From assembly GCA_020636845.1 (NCBI GenBank), contig JACJXD010000004.1, forward strand, positions 1 to 64,000: a stretch of 64,000 nt of DNA, given 5' to 3'. Position 1 is the first letter of the stretch; each line of letters opens with the position of its first letter. The notes beneath the pieces were generated by a model. It did not search any database. It saw only the letters and a program-made list of their open reading frames with translations, and had not been told where the DNA came from. Below are positions 52,909 to 61,458 of the stretch, piece by piece. Position numbers and translations under genes: made by a program. Source of the stretch: Bacteroidales bacterium. GTDB lineage: Bacteria; Bacteroidota; Bacteroidia; Bacteroidales; Tenuifilaceae.

Positions 52909-53346
52909 ATGAAAAACTTCATTCCAATCATGCTGTTTTCCCTTTTAGCCTTGGCCTGCGAAAAAGAGACTCAAAAGTCCCCAAACATTGAAATTACAAC
53001 GGAAAAAAGCGAATACGCCATAAATAGTAAGATTGCTGTAACCATAAGAAATAACCTTGATAAGCAAGCCTACTACTTTAAGTGCGACAATGTGGACATC
53101 TGTCCGAGTGAAATTCTTGCACATGAAAACGGAACCTGGACCGAAATCGACAATCCGATTGCTTGCACACAAACAGGGCCAATGGGCTATTGGGGCGTAC
53201 TCACCGTTGCCGAAACAAAACACGATACCATTTTACTACCCAACGAAACAGGCAAGTTTAAACTAAGGTATAAATTAATAGTGGAAAACGACACGTTTAA
53301 CTTCGACTCGAATGAATTCCTGCTTTATGCGTTGTTGGATAAGTAA
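52909..53346 (+). CDS. Small lipoprotein of unknown function
   Basis: The 145-residue protein has a lipoprotein signal (MKNFIPIMLFSLLALAC, lipobox LALAC) and a single beta-sandwich-like body (ITTEKSEYAINSKIAVTIRN, LLPNETGKFKLRYKLIV). The pattern of NSKIAVTIRNNLDK is similar to intracellular-proteinase-inhibitor or BsuPI-like folds, which I cannot confirm. It stands alone and just before the restriction-modification genes, which face it. Confidence 0.62.
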   Translation: MKNFIPIMLFSLLALACEKETQKSPNIEITTEKSEYAINSKIAVTIRNNLDKQAYYFKCDNVDICPSEILAHENGTWTEIDNPIACTQTGPMGYWGVLTVAETKHDTILLPNETGKFKLRYKLIVENDTFNFDSNEFLLYALLDK

Positions 53347-53400
53347 TAACACCATTAGTTATGAATTCAACCATAAATTTATAAGCAAATACAACCATTC

Positions 53401-55017
53401 CTAACTAACATGAGAATATTTAGATAGAAACACCTCGTTTATAGTATTAACAAAATACTCTTGTGGTAACCCTGCGATTACAGTTTTCCTATACTGTTGA
53501 TATAAATTTAAAATATATTTTTCTTCGTTTTCGCTTAAAAGAGAAAGGTCCAACATCATTGCCTTATTAATATCATTGGGCTCAAACTTTTGTAAACCAT
53601 TACCATATTCCCTTCTATTATCTTCGAAAATTTGTCTTGCAACATCTGTAATTAAGTAAGCAAAAAGGATATCAATATTAATAGTATTAAACAATGATGA
53701 TTCGGGATATATACAATGAAAGGTTGTTAGATTAGATATGTTTGCTTCGTTTCTTATGAATCTAAGCCCATTCCTATTAAATACAGAAACCCAAATTGGA
53801 GCAGGAGTCCTATTTTCAAGCAAATACCAAGGATTTCTACTGGCAGTTAAATATCTTTTGTGAATTTCCATTTTTTCGCCAAACTCAAGATATTTCTTCA
53901 CATTTCTGTCGTTCGAACCAACGGCATTTAACAAATATGCTGGTCTATTATCTTCAACCAATTCAAAAAAATTATCTTTTGTAAAAAAACATCCTTTTAC
54001 ATCAACCGATTTACAAATACAAGGAAGCAAGTATTGCTTATTTATATTCAATCTTTCTGCCTTTATCTTTGAAAAAGTAAAATAATCATTAGCCCCAGTG
54101 GCTATTCCTCGAACAACTTTTGCAACATTTGAAAATGGTACCAAATTTTTAAATTTAACGCCATTGGGATTCTGATAGTACCTTCTCCATTTTGCCTTTG
54201 GATCTAACTCTTCTAACAAATAAGTTTTTTCATTATCGGTTTTATTGGGATAATTTGAAATATAATCTTTTAAATAAGACAACTCGTTAAGTTTACTAAT
54301 ACTTGAGAACTTAACTTCTTGAAACATTTGGTCCTTTGAACAAAAAAGAATAGAGGCAGTTGTTAAAACATCATCAAAAATATTTTCTTTGAAATTAAAA
54401 ACAACTATATGCCTTAATATTTTACTTTGTATCAATACAGATTTCACAAGTTTTCCATAGTCAGAGTTTAAAAACTCCGAGGGTACAATATAAGCAAGTC
54501 TCCCATTAGTTTTTAACTGATGTATTGATTTTAATAGAAACAAAGTATAAAGATTGGTAAAACCATTGAGCCTAATCTTTAATTGGTTTTCAACCTCACT
54601 CAAAATTAATTTATTATCATAGTCGTGGAATTTAAAGTACGGCGGATTACATATAACTCCATCATATTGATTATTCCAATCGTTATACATGTAGTCTTCC
54701 AAATGTATTTCAACATTTTGCTGTTCCGAAAAGATTTCATTGGCTTCGGAAAAAATGATTTTATCAATTTCAAATCCTTTAATTAAGAGGTCTGACTTTT
54801 TTGCCAGCAAAATTCTCGAAAATATACCAAGACCAAACGCCGGTTCTAAAACAGTTTTAAGAGAAATATTTCCTATAAGCCAATCAACCATTAACGAAGC
54901 AATGGACAATGGCGTAAAGAACTGCGCATACTTCTTCCTATGCTCCAATGCAATTGATTTAGAGTATTTTATTTCTAATTGATTATCAATCAAAAGCGTG
55001 TTCTCCGATTCAATCAT
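53401..55017 (-). CDS. N6-adenine DNA methyltransferase (type II, AccI-like)
   Basis: The 538-residue protein methylates adenine in the recognition site of the neighbouring nuclease. Motif I (SAM binding) is LEPAFGLGIFSR near residue 60, and the catalytic motif IV is NPPYFKF near residue 122. A C-terminal TaqI/Eco57I-type specificity part follows (NRPAYLLN, RNPWYLLE, APIWVSVF). The length is close to that I recall for M.AccI. Its start overlaps the nuclease stop by one base (TAATG), so the pair is translationally coupled with the nuclease first. The MTase class is certain; the AccI specificity is an inference. Confidence 0.85.
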   Translation of the reverse strand: MIESENTLLIDNQLEIKYSKSIALEHRKKYAQFFTPLSIASLMVDWLIGNISLKTVLEPAFGLGIFSRILLAKKSDLLIKGFEIDKIIFSEANEIFSEQQNVEIHLEDYMYNDWNNQYDGVICNPPYFKFHDYDNKLILSEVENQLKIRLNGFTNLYTLFLLKSIHQLKTNGRLAYIVPSEFLNSDYGKLVKSVLIQSKILRHIVVFNFKENIFDDVLTTASILFCSKDQMFQEVKFSSISKLNELSYLKDYISNYPNKTDNEKTYLLEELDPKAKWRRYYQNPNGVKFKNLVPFSNVAKVVRGIATGANDYFTFSKIKAERLNINKQYLLPCICKSVDVKGCFFTKDNFFELVEDNRPAYLLNAVGSNDRNVKKYLEFGEKMEIHKRYLTASRNPWYLLENRTPAPIWVSVFNRNGLRFIRNEANISNLTTFHCIYPESSLFNTINIDILFAYLITDVARQIFEDNRREYGNGLQKFEPNDINKAMMLDLSLLSENEEKYILNLYQQYRKTVIAGLPQEYFVNTINEVFLSKYSHVS

Positions 55018-56117
55018 TAAAATTCGTCTGTGTTTATTCCAAGAATATTTGCCAAATTGTCAACGTCCAGATATGCAGTTCCTCCCTTGAAAGTTACGTA
55101 AAATAAAAGTCGTCCTCTATCCATTTCCTTTCTAACACTTTCGTGCATTGGTTCTTCAACCTTTGAAGCAATTTGTATTCCTGCTTTAGATTTAATTTTA
55201 ATAGTTGTCTTATTTTGATTCTTTGCGTCTGCTTCTACCGAAAAAACTATGTCCTCGTTGTTTGAATCAGAAATTATCGAAAGAATATGCTCAAAGGAGA
55301 TTCCATAAACTTTATCAAAAAACACTTGAAAGTAAAAATGAGGCACATTAAACACTTCGATCCACTTGTAAACAACTTTCAAATCCTCAACCTTTGGAGT
55401 TATCGAAAGATAGTCTCTTTTTTGAATTTCTTTAATTGCTTCTTTTAACTTTCTAAAGTAACTTTTTAGCAATATCAATCTTTCTGTTGAACTCCAACTT
55501 GGCACTCTAAAGTCAGTTACTGATAATGTCTTTGGGGTGATTCCTTGCAATACATCTATATAACTCTGACGACTTGGATGATTTAATTCTTTTTGAAATT
55601 CAGTAAGAATAAAGTCTCTTGTTTGTAATGCTATTTGACTAAATTTTTCAGTTTTTACTTGCATTGCTTCCTCATACTTGTCAATTAAAAAAGCACTTGA
55701 TCTTACTTCAATACCTGCAATTGCCTTTTTTACATACTCTGTAATTGTATGATGAGGATTATGGCTAATGTCATATCCTAACTTTGCATTAAAATCTTCT
55801 CGTTTAAATACAAGTAAGTCTGGCCTTTTTCCAATTGAATCTAGTTCTTCTTGAAATTCTCGATAAAAAGCATCAAAACCTTCTTCTCCTGCAACTAAGT
55901 TATCCGATTTACCATACTTTACCGCTACAAAATTTTTAGATGCTTCGTTAAATGCCCTAAAAATTAAATTTTCAGCCCAATCGCCTTGTTCTTTATTTAT
56001 AATAAAATTAGATGATGCCTGAGTAGGAATCCGCGCAGGGTCTCTTGGTAAACTAAAATCAACCAGCGTTGTTGGCACTACTTGTATTAACTTGCTGATT
56101 CGGTCGTAATATGTCAT
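55017..56117 (-). CDS. Type II restriction endonuclease (AccI-like)
   Basis: The 366-residue protein lies directly before the methyltransferase and has the size I recall for AccI, a GT^MKAC cutter. A RPDLLVF segment near residues 97-104 and IEVRSS near 137-142 form a possible PD-(D/E)XK-type core, with arginine where lysine is usual. The N-terminus has VDFSLPRDPARIPTQASSNF. No controller (C) protein gene is present. By eye the gene is more A/T-rich than the flanking miaA region, which fits horizontal gain. The nuclease role is strongly supported by the pairing; the recognition site is not proved. Confidence 0.7.
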   Translation of the reverse strand: MTYYDRISKLIQVVPTTLVDFSLPRDPARIPTQASSNFIINKEQGDWAENLIFRAFNEASKNFVAVKYGKSDNLVAGEEGFDAFYREFQEELDSIGKRPDLLVFKREDFNAKLGYDISHNPHHTITEYVKKAIAGIEVRSSAFLIDKYEEAMQVKTEKFSQIALQTRDFILTEFQKELNHPSRQSYIDVLQGITPKTLSVTDFRVPSWSSTERLILLKSYFRKLKEAIKEIQKRDYLSITPKVEDLKVVYKWIEVFNVPHFYFQVFFDKVYGISFEHILSIISDSNNEDIVFSVEADAKNQNKTTIKIKSKAGIQIASKVEEPMHESVRKEMDRGRLLFYVTFKGGTAYLDVDNLANILGINTDEF

Positions 56118-56239
56118 AATTTTAATTCCTATTCTACAAAATTACATTTTTAATCCTGCCAACATTTAATTCATTAAAAAGATAATCATTTTAAATAAAG
56201 ACCATTTAACCCTTTTACATTTTGTAATTAAGCTTGTTT

Positions 56240-57760
56240 TTACTTGGGGTCAATGAACTGAAACAGATAATATTTTCCGGTAATTGTGTTCACCGAGTCA
56301 ACAGGAATTTTTACATAGTTTTTTAAAGCCTCGTCCATACTATTACCAACAATGGTTTCGCGGGATACTGTTTGCGGACGATGATATGCGTTTGTATAAA
56401 CTTTTAATCCCGATTTTAAAAGATTACCAATGCTGTCGCGAATTGCCGGATTTCGCAAATCTTCCGATTTTATAAATGTTGGTCTGGCCTGAACTTTCAT
56501 GTAATCCAGCTCGTTTTCGATGCGCGGAACGCTGTTCAAAATATAAATATCTGCAACGGCAGAACTATCCTGCAAAATACGGTTAATCACCATCGGACTA
56601 TCATCCAAAGTTTTGTATCTCAACGGAACTAAACCAAATATCACATTCCATATAAACAGTCCAATTGCAATCAACCATAAACACTGCAGGTTAATTTGTT
56701 TTGCAAATGCAATAATTATCGCAACTAAAAAAGGAAGCATAACCAAAAACTCGGCATTTCCTCCGGAAAATATGGAAAATAACAGGTGAAACACCAATGC
56801 GGTTACGGCTATTTGTAAAAAAATATTACTTGAAAATTCAACCTTCTGCTTTATAAAAACAAGCAAACCCTTTCCTAAAAGCAACAGTACAAAAACGGTA
56901 ACCGACCACAAAAACCAATTTGCTTTCAGGAGTACCCACATATAGCCGTGAACTTGCATAAATGTTCGAATAACGCTAATTACAAAAAGTAAAAGCGATT
57001 TAGCGCTAAGGCTGATACTGGCACTTCCGGTGATGTAATCGGAAAGCATAAATCGCACCAGCCCGCTTATACTAAAATTATGGTTTATAGCAACAAACGC
57101 CAGCAAATATGTCAACGGAACAACCAACGCCGGAATTGCAAAGATTACCGCTTTCCAAAACTTGTTCCTCTTAACTGCCAAGCTTACAACTACGGCCAAC
57201 CACCCAAAAAACATTACCTGATGAAAAAGCGCCGCAACGGCAAATAACAATCCGGAGGTTACTAATAATCCTATTCTATTTTTTTGCAGAAAGGTCAACA
57301 AAAAATAGGACCCGAGCATGGAAAAGAAAATTGGAACAATGTAAGCCTCGTTCTCGGTAGCAAAGCGCATCACACTCCACGAAGAACCTACCAGCACTAT
57401 TAACGCAGTAACTGTTTTAACGGAAATATCTAACCGCGCTAGCGTTGCAGCCAATACAACCAACGATAGAAATGCAAAAATTGCATTCATTCCCTGCAAT
57501 GCCCTTATTACCTCAACTTCTGTAAAAATTTGCAATAATTTTATCCAGCAATAGCCCAACGCATTGTAAAGCAGGTGGTGTGGCAAAAATAAATCTTGCC
57601 CTTTTTTTACATCTGCAGCATACCCCCACGCATCCAGCGAATTGTTGTGCGATAACCCAAGCAAGTACAAAATCAGAAATGCCACGGCAGTAGCAAAAGG
57701 CAGGTAATTCTTGCCCTTTAGTAAAAAACTCTTCGCAATGCTAATACGAGCGTTCAACAT
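56240..57760 (-). CDS. Multi-spanning membrane protein, GT39/RgtA-like
   Basis: The 506-residue protein has about 10-12 transmembrane helices. The first loop is SHNNSLDAWGYAADVKKGQDL, which resembles the acidic loop of GT-C glycosyltransferases but lacks a clear DE pair, and further features include VGSSWSVMRFATENEAYIVP. The C-terminal ~120 residues are soluble (periplasmic). It begins exactly where miaA ends (no gap), so it is co-transcribed with miaA. A glycosyltransferase role is probable but the sugar and target are unknown. Confidence 0.65.
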   Translation of the reverse strand: MLNARISIAKSFLLKGKNYLPFATAVAFLILYLLGLSHNNSLDAWGYAADVKKGQDLFLPHHLLYNALGYCWIKLLQIFTEVEVIRALQGMNAIFAFLSLVVLAATLARLDISVKTVTALIVLVGSSWSVMRFATENEAYIVPIFFSMLGSYFLLTFLQKNRIGLLVTSGLLFAVAALFHQVMFFGWLAVVVSLAVKRNKFWKAVIFAIPALVVPLTYLLAFVAINHNFSISGLVRFMLSDYITGSASISLSAKSLLLFVISVIRTFMQVHGYMWVLLKANWFLWSVTVFVLLLLGKGLLVFIKQKVEFSSNIFLQIAVTALVFHLLFSIFSGGNAEFLVMLPFLVAIIIAFAKQINLQCLWLIAIGLFIWNVIFGLVPLRYKTLDDSPMVINRILQDSSAVADIYILNSVPRIENELDYMKVQARPTFIKSEDLRNPAIRDSIGNLLKSGLKVYTNAYHRPQTVSRETIVGNSMDEALKNYVKIPVDSVNTITGKYYLFQFIDPK

Positions 57761-58690
57761 CTAGTTGTCGGATTCAATTTGAGCCAAAATGGTATTTAAC
57801 TTTTCGGCTAAAGGCATTTCCCCGTTTAGCCAGTTTATGGTAAACCCCTTACGCTCCATTCCTCTAAACCATGTCATTTGGCGCTTGGCAAATTGCCGAA
57901 TGGCAATATACAATTGCTGGAACATTTCGTCGTAGGAGAGTTTACCGATAATGTACTCGGTAATGTACTTATACTCCAATCCGTAGTAAATTAAATTCTC
58001 GGACGATAGCCCCCTATCGAGCAACGCTTTTACCTCGTCAACCATTCCGCCGCTTAACCGTTGCGCAAGCCTTTGCTTAATTCTTGCCATTTCAATATTT
58101 CGAGGATACTTCACCCCAAATATTTTACTTTTCAACTTCGGGAAAGGGTCAACCTCCACGGCATGTTCGGTATAAAACTCCTCGATTTCAATAGCCCTAA
58201 TGGTACGCTTCCGCGTATCAAGATCCGTTGTGTTATGCAAATTTTTATACGACGATAATATTGCCGTTAACTCGGCATCGGTTTTCGTTTCCAACGCTTG
58301 CCGTAATGCAGGATTCTCGGGAACCGGAAGTAACTTATAGCCTTTTAGCACCGCATCGATATATAAGCCTGTACCTCCACATAAAACAGACGGTTTCCCG
58401 CGTTTTTGTATATCGTTGTAAACATTCAAAAAATCTCGCTGATACTCAAAAACATTATACTTGTAACCTGCATCAACAATATCGATAAGATGATATGGTA
58501 TTTTATTCCCGTTAATGGTATAATCGTCGTAATCCTTGCCGGTACCCAAGTTCATGCCCCTGTAAACCTGACGGGAATCGGCGCTAATAATCTCTCCGTT
58601 TATTCTTGCAGCCAAATTTGCAGCCAGCGTTGTTTTTCCACTTGCCGTAGGTCCAACAATGGCTATTATATCGAATTTCGCATTCTCCAT
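57761..58690 (-). CDS. miaA: tRNA dimethylallyltransferase
   Basis: MiaA adds a dimethylallyl group to A37 of tRNAs that read UNN codons. The 309-residue protein has the P-loop GPTASGKTTLA at residues 13-23, DSRQVYRGMNLGTGK, the LCGGTGLYIDAVL block and the KRQMTWFRG motif near the end. All are family hallmarks. It is the upstream gene of a pair with a membrane protein. A plus-strand promoter for smpB lies just beyond its start. Confidence 0.96.
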   Translation of the reverse strand: MENAKFDIIAIVGPTASGKTTLAANLAARINGEIISADSRQVYRGMNLGTGKDYDDYTINGNKIPYHLIDIVDAGYKYNVFEYQRDFLNVYNDIQKRGKPSVLCGGTGLYIDAVLKGYKLLPVPENPALRQALETKTDAELTAILSSYKNLHNTTDLDTRKRTIRAIEIEEFYTEHAVEVDPFPKLKSKIFGVKYPRNIEMARIKQRLAQRLSGGMVDEVKALLDRGLSSENLIYYGLEYKYITEYIIGKLSYDEMFQQLYIAIRQFAKRQMTWFRGMERKGFTINWLNGEMPLAEKLNTILAQIESDN

Positions 58691-58724
58691 TCTTTCTAAC
58701 GTTAGTTCCGGATGTAAAAATAGC

Positions 58725-58732
58725 TAAATTTG
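58725..58732 (+). promoter_or_regulatory. Probable -7 box for the small membrane protein / smpB pair
   Basis: TAAATTTG matches TAnnTTTG and lies 41 bases before the ATG at 58773. The -33 element is not clear. Confidence 0.4.
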
Positions 58733-58772
58733 TAATCTTGTTCATTTGATGATTTTTAATGAAATAGCCACC

Positions 58773-59009
58773 ATGGTAAAGTTAAGAATGAGGCATAGTC
58801 CCGATAAAATTAACGGCATTAACAGGCTGATAAATATGGGATTTGTGCTAGTAGTAAGCTTAACTTTTGTAATAGTTGTTATTTCGAACTTTTTTACCGT
58901 TAATCCGATAAGCAGACAGAACATCGGTATGATTATAGCCATGGCATTGGCCATTGTGTTTTACATAGTGCTTTGGGTTAGGTACTTTAAAAAACAAAGA
59001 AAGAGTTAA
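58773..59009 (+). CDS. Small two-helix membrane protein
   Basis: From the ATG at 58773 the protein has 78 residues and two transmembrane helices (INMGFVLVVSLTFVIVVISNFF and IGMIIAMALAIVFYIVLWV, each shown in part), ending in a basic tail KKQRKS. Upstream TTG and ATG codons at 58746 and 58749 would add nine or eight residues. No family is recognised. It ends six bases before smpB and is probably co-transcribed. Confidence 0.65.
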   Translation: MVKLRMRHSPDKINGINRLINMGFVLVVSLTFVIVVISNFFTVNPISRQNIGMIIAMALAIVFYIVLWVRYFKKQRKS

Positions 59010-59014
59010 CAAGT

Positions 59015-59464
59015 ATGGCAAATAGTATTGTTATAAAAAATAAGAAGGCCACCTTTTTGTTCGAGATTGTTGAAAAGTTTACGGCGGGAATTGTGCTAAA
59101 AGGAACCGAAATTAAATCGATACGAATGGGAAAGGCCAACTTTGTGGATTCGTACTGTCAGTTTACCGGCGACGAACTTTGGATTAAAGGGTTACACATT
59201 GCCGAGTACGCGTGGGGAACATACAATAACCACGATCCAAAACAGGAGCGCAAACTACTGCTAACCCATCGCGAACTAATGAAGTTGAAACGGCGTTCGC
59301 AGGAAAAAGGACTTACTATAATTGCCTTGAAACTATTTGTTAACGAACGGGGATTGGCAAAGGTTGATATTGCGTTGGCACGCGGTAAACAAACTCACGA
59401 TAAACGCGAAGACCTTAAAAATAAAGACGCTCGGCGCGAAATGGACCGAGCGATGAAAAAGTAG
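59015..59464 (+). CDS. smpB: SsrA-binding protein SmpB
   Basis: SmpB binds tmRNA and brings it to stalled ribosomes for trans-translation. The 149-residue protein has the OB-fold core (KKATFLFEIVEKFTAGIVL, GTEIKSIRMGKANFVDSY), the YNNHDPKQERKLL motif and the basic C-terminal tail (RGKQTHDKREDLKNKDAR), which fills the decoding centre. The tmRNA gene is not in this window. Confidence 0.97.
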   Translation: MANSIVIKNKKATFLFEIVEKFTAGIVLKGTEIKSIRMGKANFVDSYCQFTGDELWIKGLHIAEYAWGTYNNHDPKQERKLLLTHRELMKLKRRSQEKGLTIIALKLFVNERGLAKVDIALARGKQTHDKREDLKNKDARREMDRAMKK

Positions 59465-59570
59465 AAATTTAGGTTGTCTATTCCGCTGCTAATTGGCAAA
59501 GTAGCAATAATGCTAAATTCCTAGTCTGTATTCATTTTCTTCCGGTTTCTATCAAAAAAACTAACTCGCG

Positions 59571-60185
59571 TTACTTTATTGACTCCAAACCCTCCTTTGC
59601 ACTGGCACTTGTAGGATCGTAAAGCAATGCCTTTTGAAATAGTATTTTTGCCTCCTTGGTTTTGCCCAACTGATAGTTAGTCCAACCAAGCATAAGTACG
59701 CTGTAGTAATCGAACGGATAAAGGTTTACCACCTTTTCGAAATAGGCAAAGGCCTTTTTGTAATCCTTGTTCTCGTAACTAATCATTCCCATTCGGTACA
59801 GCACCAAAGTGTTATTGGGAGCAATAGACAGTATCTTATTGTAATTATCCACAACCAAGCCCCAATTTCCCATGGCCGATGCCGGTAAAACTATGCCTAA
59901 CCGAGGCTCTATGGCATAAGGCATTAAATCCACCGCTTTAGAGTAGTAACCAATGGATTCGCTAAACTGCCCTTGCATGTACGTAAGCCAGCCAAGTCTT
60001 AAGTTTATCTCGTACGATTTTTCGTCGTACATGGCCTTTAAGGGTTTTGCCGCTTCGGCATACTTTCCTTCCTTTTCCTTGGAATAACTATCGGAAAATG
60101 CCGTTGTTAACTTGGCGAAATCCTGAGCAACAACGCTTGTGGCGATTACAGAAAGCCCAACTATTAGTAAACTTTTTAGTTTCAT
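59571..60185 (-). CDS. Secreted TPR protein
   Basis: The 204-residue protein has a signal peptide (LLIVGLSVIATSVVAQ) and four or five tetratricopeptide repeats (GRAxLG-type turns, e.g. NLRLGWLTYMQGQFSESIGY and YRMGMISYENKDYKKAFAY). It is a periplasmic protein-protein interaction scaffold of unknown partner. It starts four bases after the stop of the TPR/barrel gene, so it is in the same operon. Confidence 0.8.
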   Translation of the reverse strand: MKLKSLLIVGLSVIATSVVAQDFAKLTTAFSDSYSKEKEGKYAEAAKPLKAMYDEKSYEINLRLGWLTYMQGQFSESIGYYSKAVDLMPYAIEPRLGIVLPASAMGNWGLVVDNYNKILSIAPNNTLVLYRMGMISYENKDYKKAFAYFEKVVNLYPFDYYSVLMLGWTNYQLGKTKEAKILFQKALLYDPTSASAKEGLESIK

Positions 60186-60189
60186 AGCA

Positions 60190-61458
60190 TTAAAATTTTA
60201 TGGTTAACAATGTATTTATTCCTACTGAACTTTTTTCGACTTTTAACGTGCGTGTGTAATCCGTGGTATCCCACGAATAAAGAACATTATTAGTATAATT
60301 CCCGGTAACGGTAAGGGTAATCTTCTTTATGGGAATAATAAAACTTCCATAGTAACTGGATTGGGGAATTAAAAACGAGTTATTAACAAAAGATCCCTGA
60401 TAACGAGAGTATAGAAACGAGTTACCCTTTAACAGCCCCGCTTCAACCCATAAATACTTAAATACCTTGCTTCCTATTTCCACGTTGGACTGGTAAGTGT
60501 TTCCCCAATTTTTATCGTGCTGAAACATCCCGCTTACCGTTGTATATAAATTCAAATTTCCAAATGGCAACACTGACAAAGACCCCTCTGCCGCAAGTTG
60601 TGTTGAAGATGAGTAATTACTATGGTAAAAACTTGCACCACCTCTTACATACCAACTTTTCTTTGTAAAGCCTAATCCATACAAAACTTCTGTGTTTAAT
60701 GTAGTTGAAGATGAAGACCGTCTTCCGTAAGTTCTTGTACTATTGTCGGTATTGTAAAATAGGCAATGTGCAAAACCGTACAATTCCCACCCCCTTTCGA
60801 AAAATCTGTTCAACCTAAAGTAAAGTTGATTTTGTGTGAGCGTACCGTATTCGCCGGTAGAATCGGTAGAGGAGTAAACCGTAGATTTTTTATTGAGGTT
60901 TGTAAAACCCACTGTTCCACGCATATGCTCGCCCATGCCAAATTGCGTTCCCGCATTAAGCGCAGACACGCTTTCGATAGCCTCGTAATTGAGTGAGTTG
61001 GTTGAATACTTGTAAACATCGTACGAGTTAAACGAATACCCCCCATAAACAATTGTACCTTCCCTTTGCTTAATCGATTTTAACTGCCTGTCCTTTTGAT
61101 GCTCGTTAACCCTTTTCAAAAACAGGTAAGCATCGTTTGTTCGTCCCGAAAATAAATAGCTGTAAAAAACATACTCACTTGAGATTGTATCGAAAGGGTT
61201 CATCTGCCTTGCCCTTAAAAAATTATCAACGGAGGTTGCATACCTTTCTTTTTCGTACGACAAAATGCCAAGCCTTAAGCGCAAGTAATAGTAATCGGTC
61301 CCTAACGCAAGAATTTTATTGGCACTCTTCTTTAAATTCTTATAATCCTTTTTCAGGTAGTAATCGTAGTTAGCCCTGTCAAGGGAAATAAAATCGTTTT
61401 GAGCCCAAAGCCCTATTGATAATAACGACAACGTAACGGTAATAACTAAAGTTCGCAT
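60190..61458 (-). CDS. TPR plus outer-membrane beta-barrel protein
   Basis: The 422-residue protein has a signal peptide (to about residue 19, SIGLWA), TPR-like helices at about 25-140 (LRLRLGILSYEKERY) and a C-terminal barrel-like part rich in alternating aromatic strands. The barrel ends with ...GINTLLTIKF and a terminal Phe. The layout is that of YaiO-type outer-membrane proteins. The start overlaps the end of the urea transporter/M23 gene by 13 bases. The three genes probably form one envelope complex or pathway, which is an inference. Confidence 0.7.
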   Translation of the reverse strand: MRTLVITVTLSLLSIGLWAQNDFISLDRANYDYYLKKDYKNLKKSANKILALGTDYYYLRLRLGILSYEKERYATSVDNFLRARQMNPFDTISSEYVFYSYLFSGRTNDAYLFLKRVNEHQKDRQLKSIKQREGTIVYGGYSFNSYDVYKYSTNSLNYEAIESVSALNAGTQFGMGEHMRGTVGFTNLNKKSTVYSSTDSTGEYGTLTQNQLYFRLNRFFERGWELYGFAHCLFYNTDNSTRTYGRRSSSSTTLNTEVLYGLGFTKKSWYVRGGASFYHSNYSSSTQLAAEGSLSVLPFGNLNLYTTVSGMFQHDKNWGNTYQSNVEIGSKVFKYLWVEAGLLKGNSFLYSRYQGSFVNNSFLIPQSSYYGSFIIPIKKITLTVTGNYTNNVLYSWDTTDYTRTLKVEKSSVGINTLLTIKF

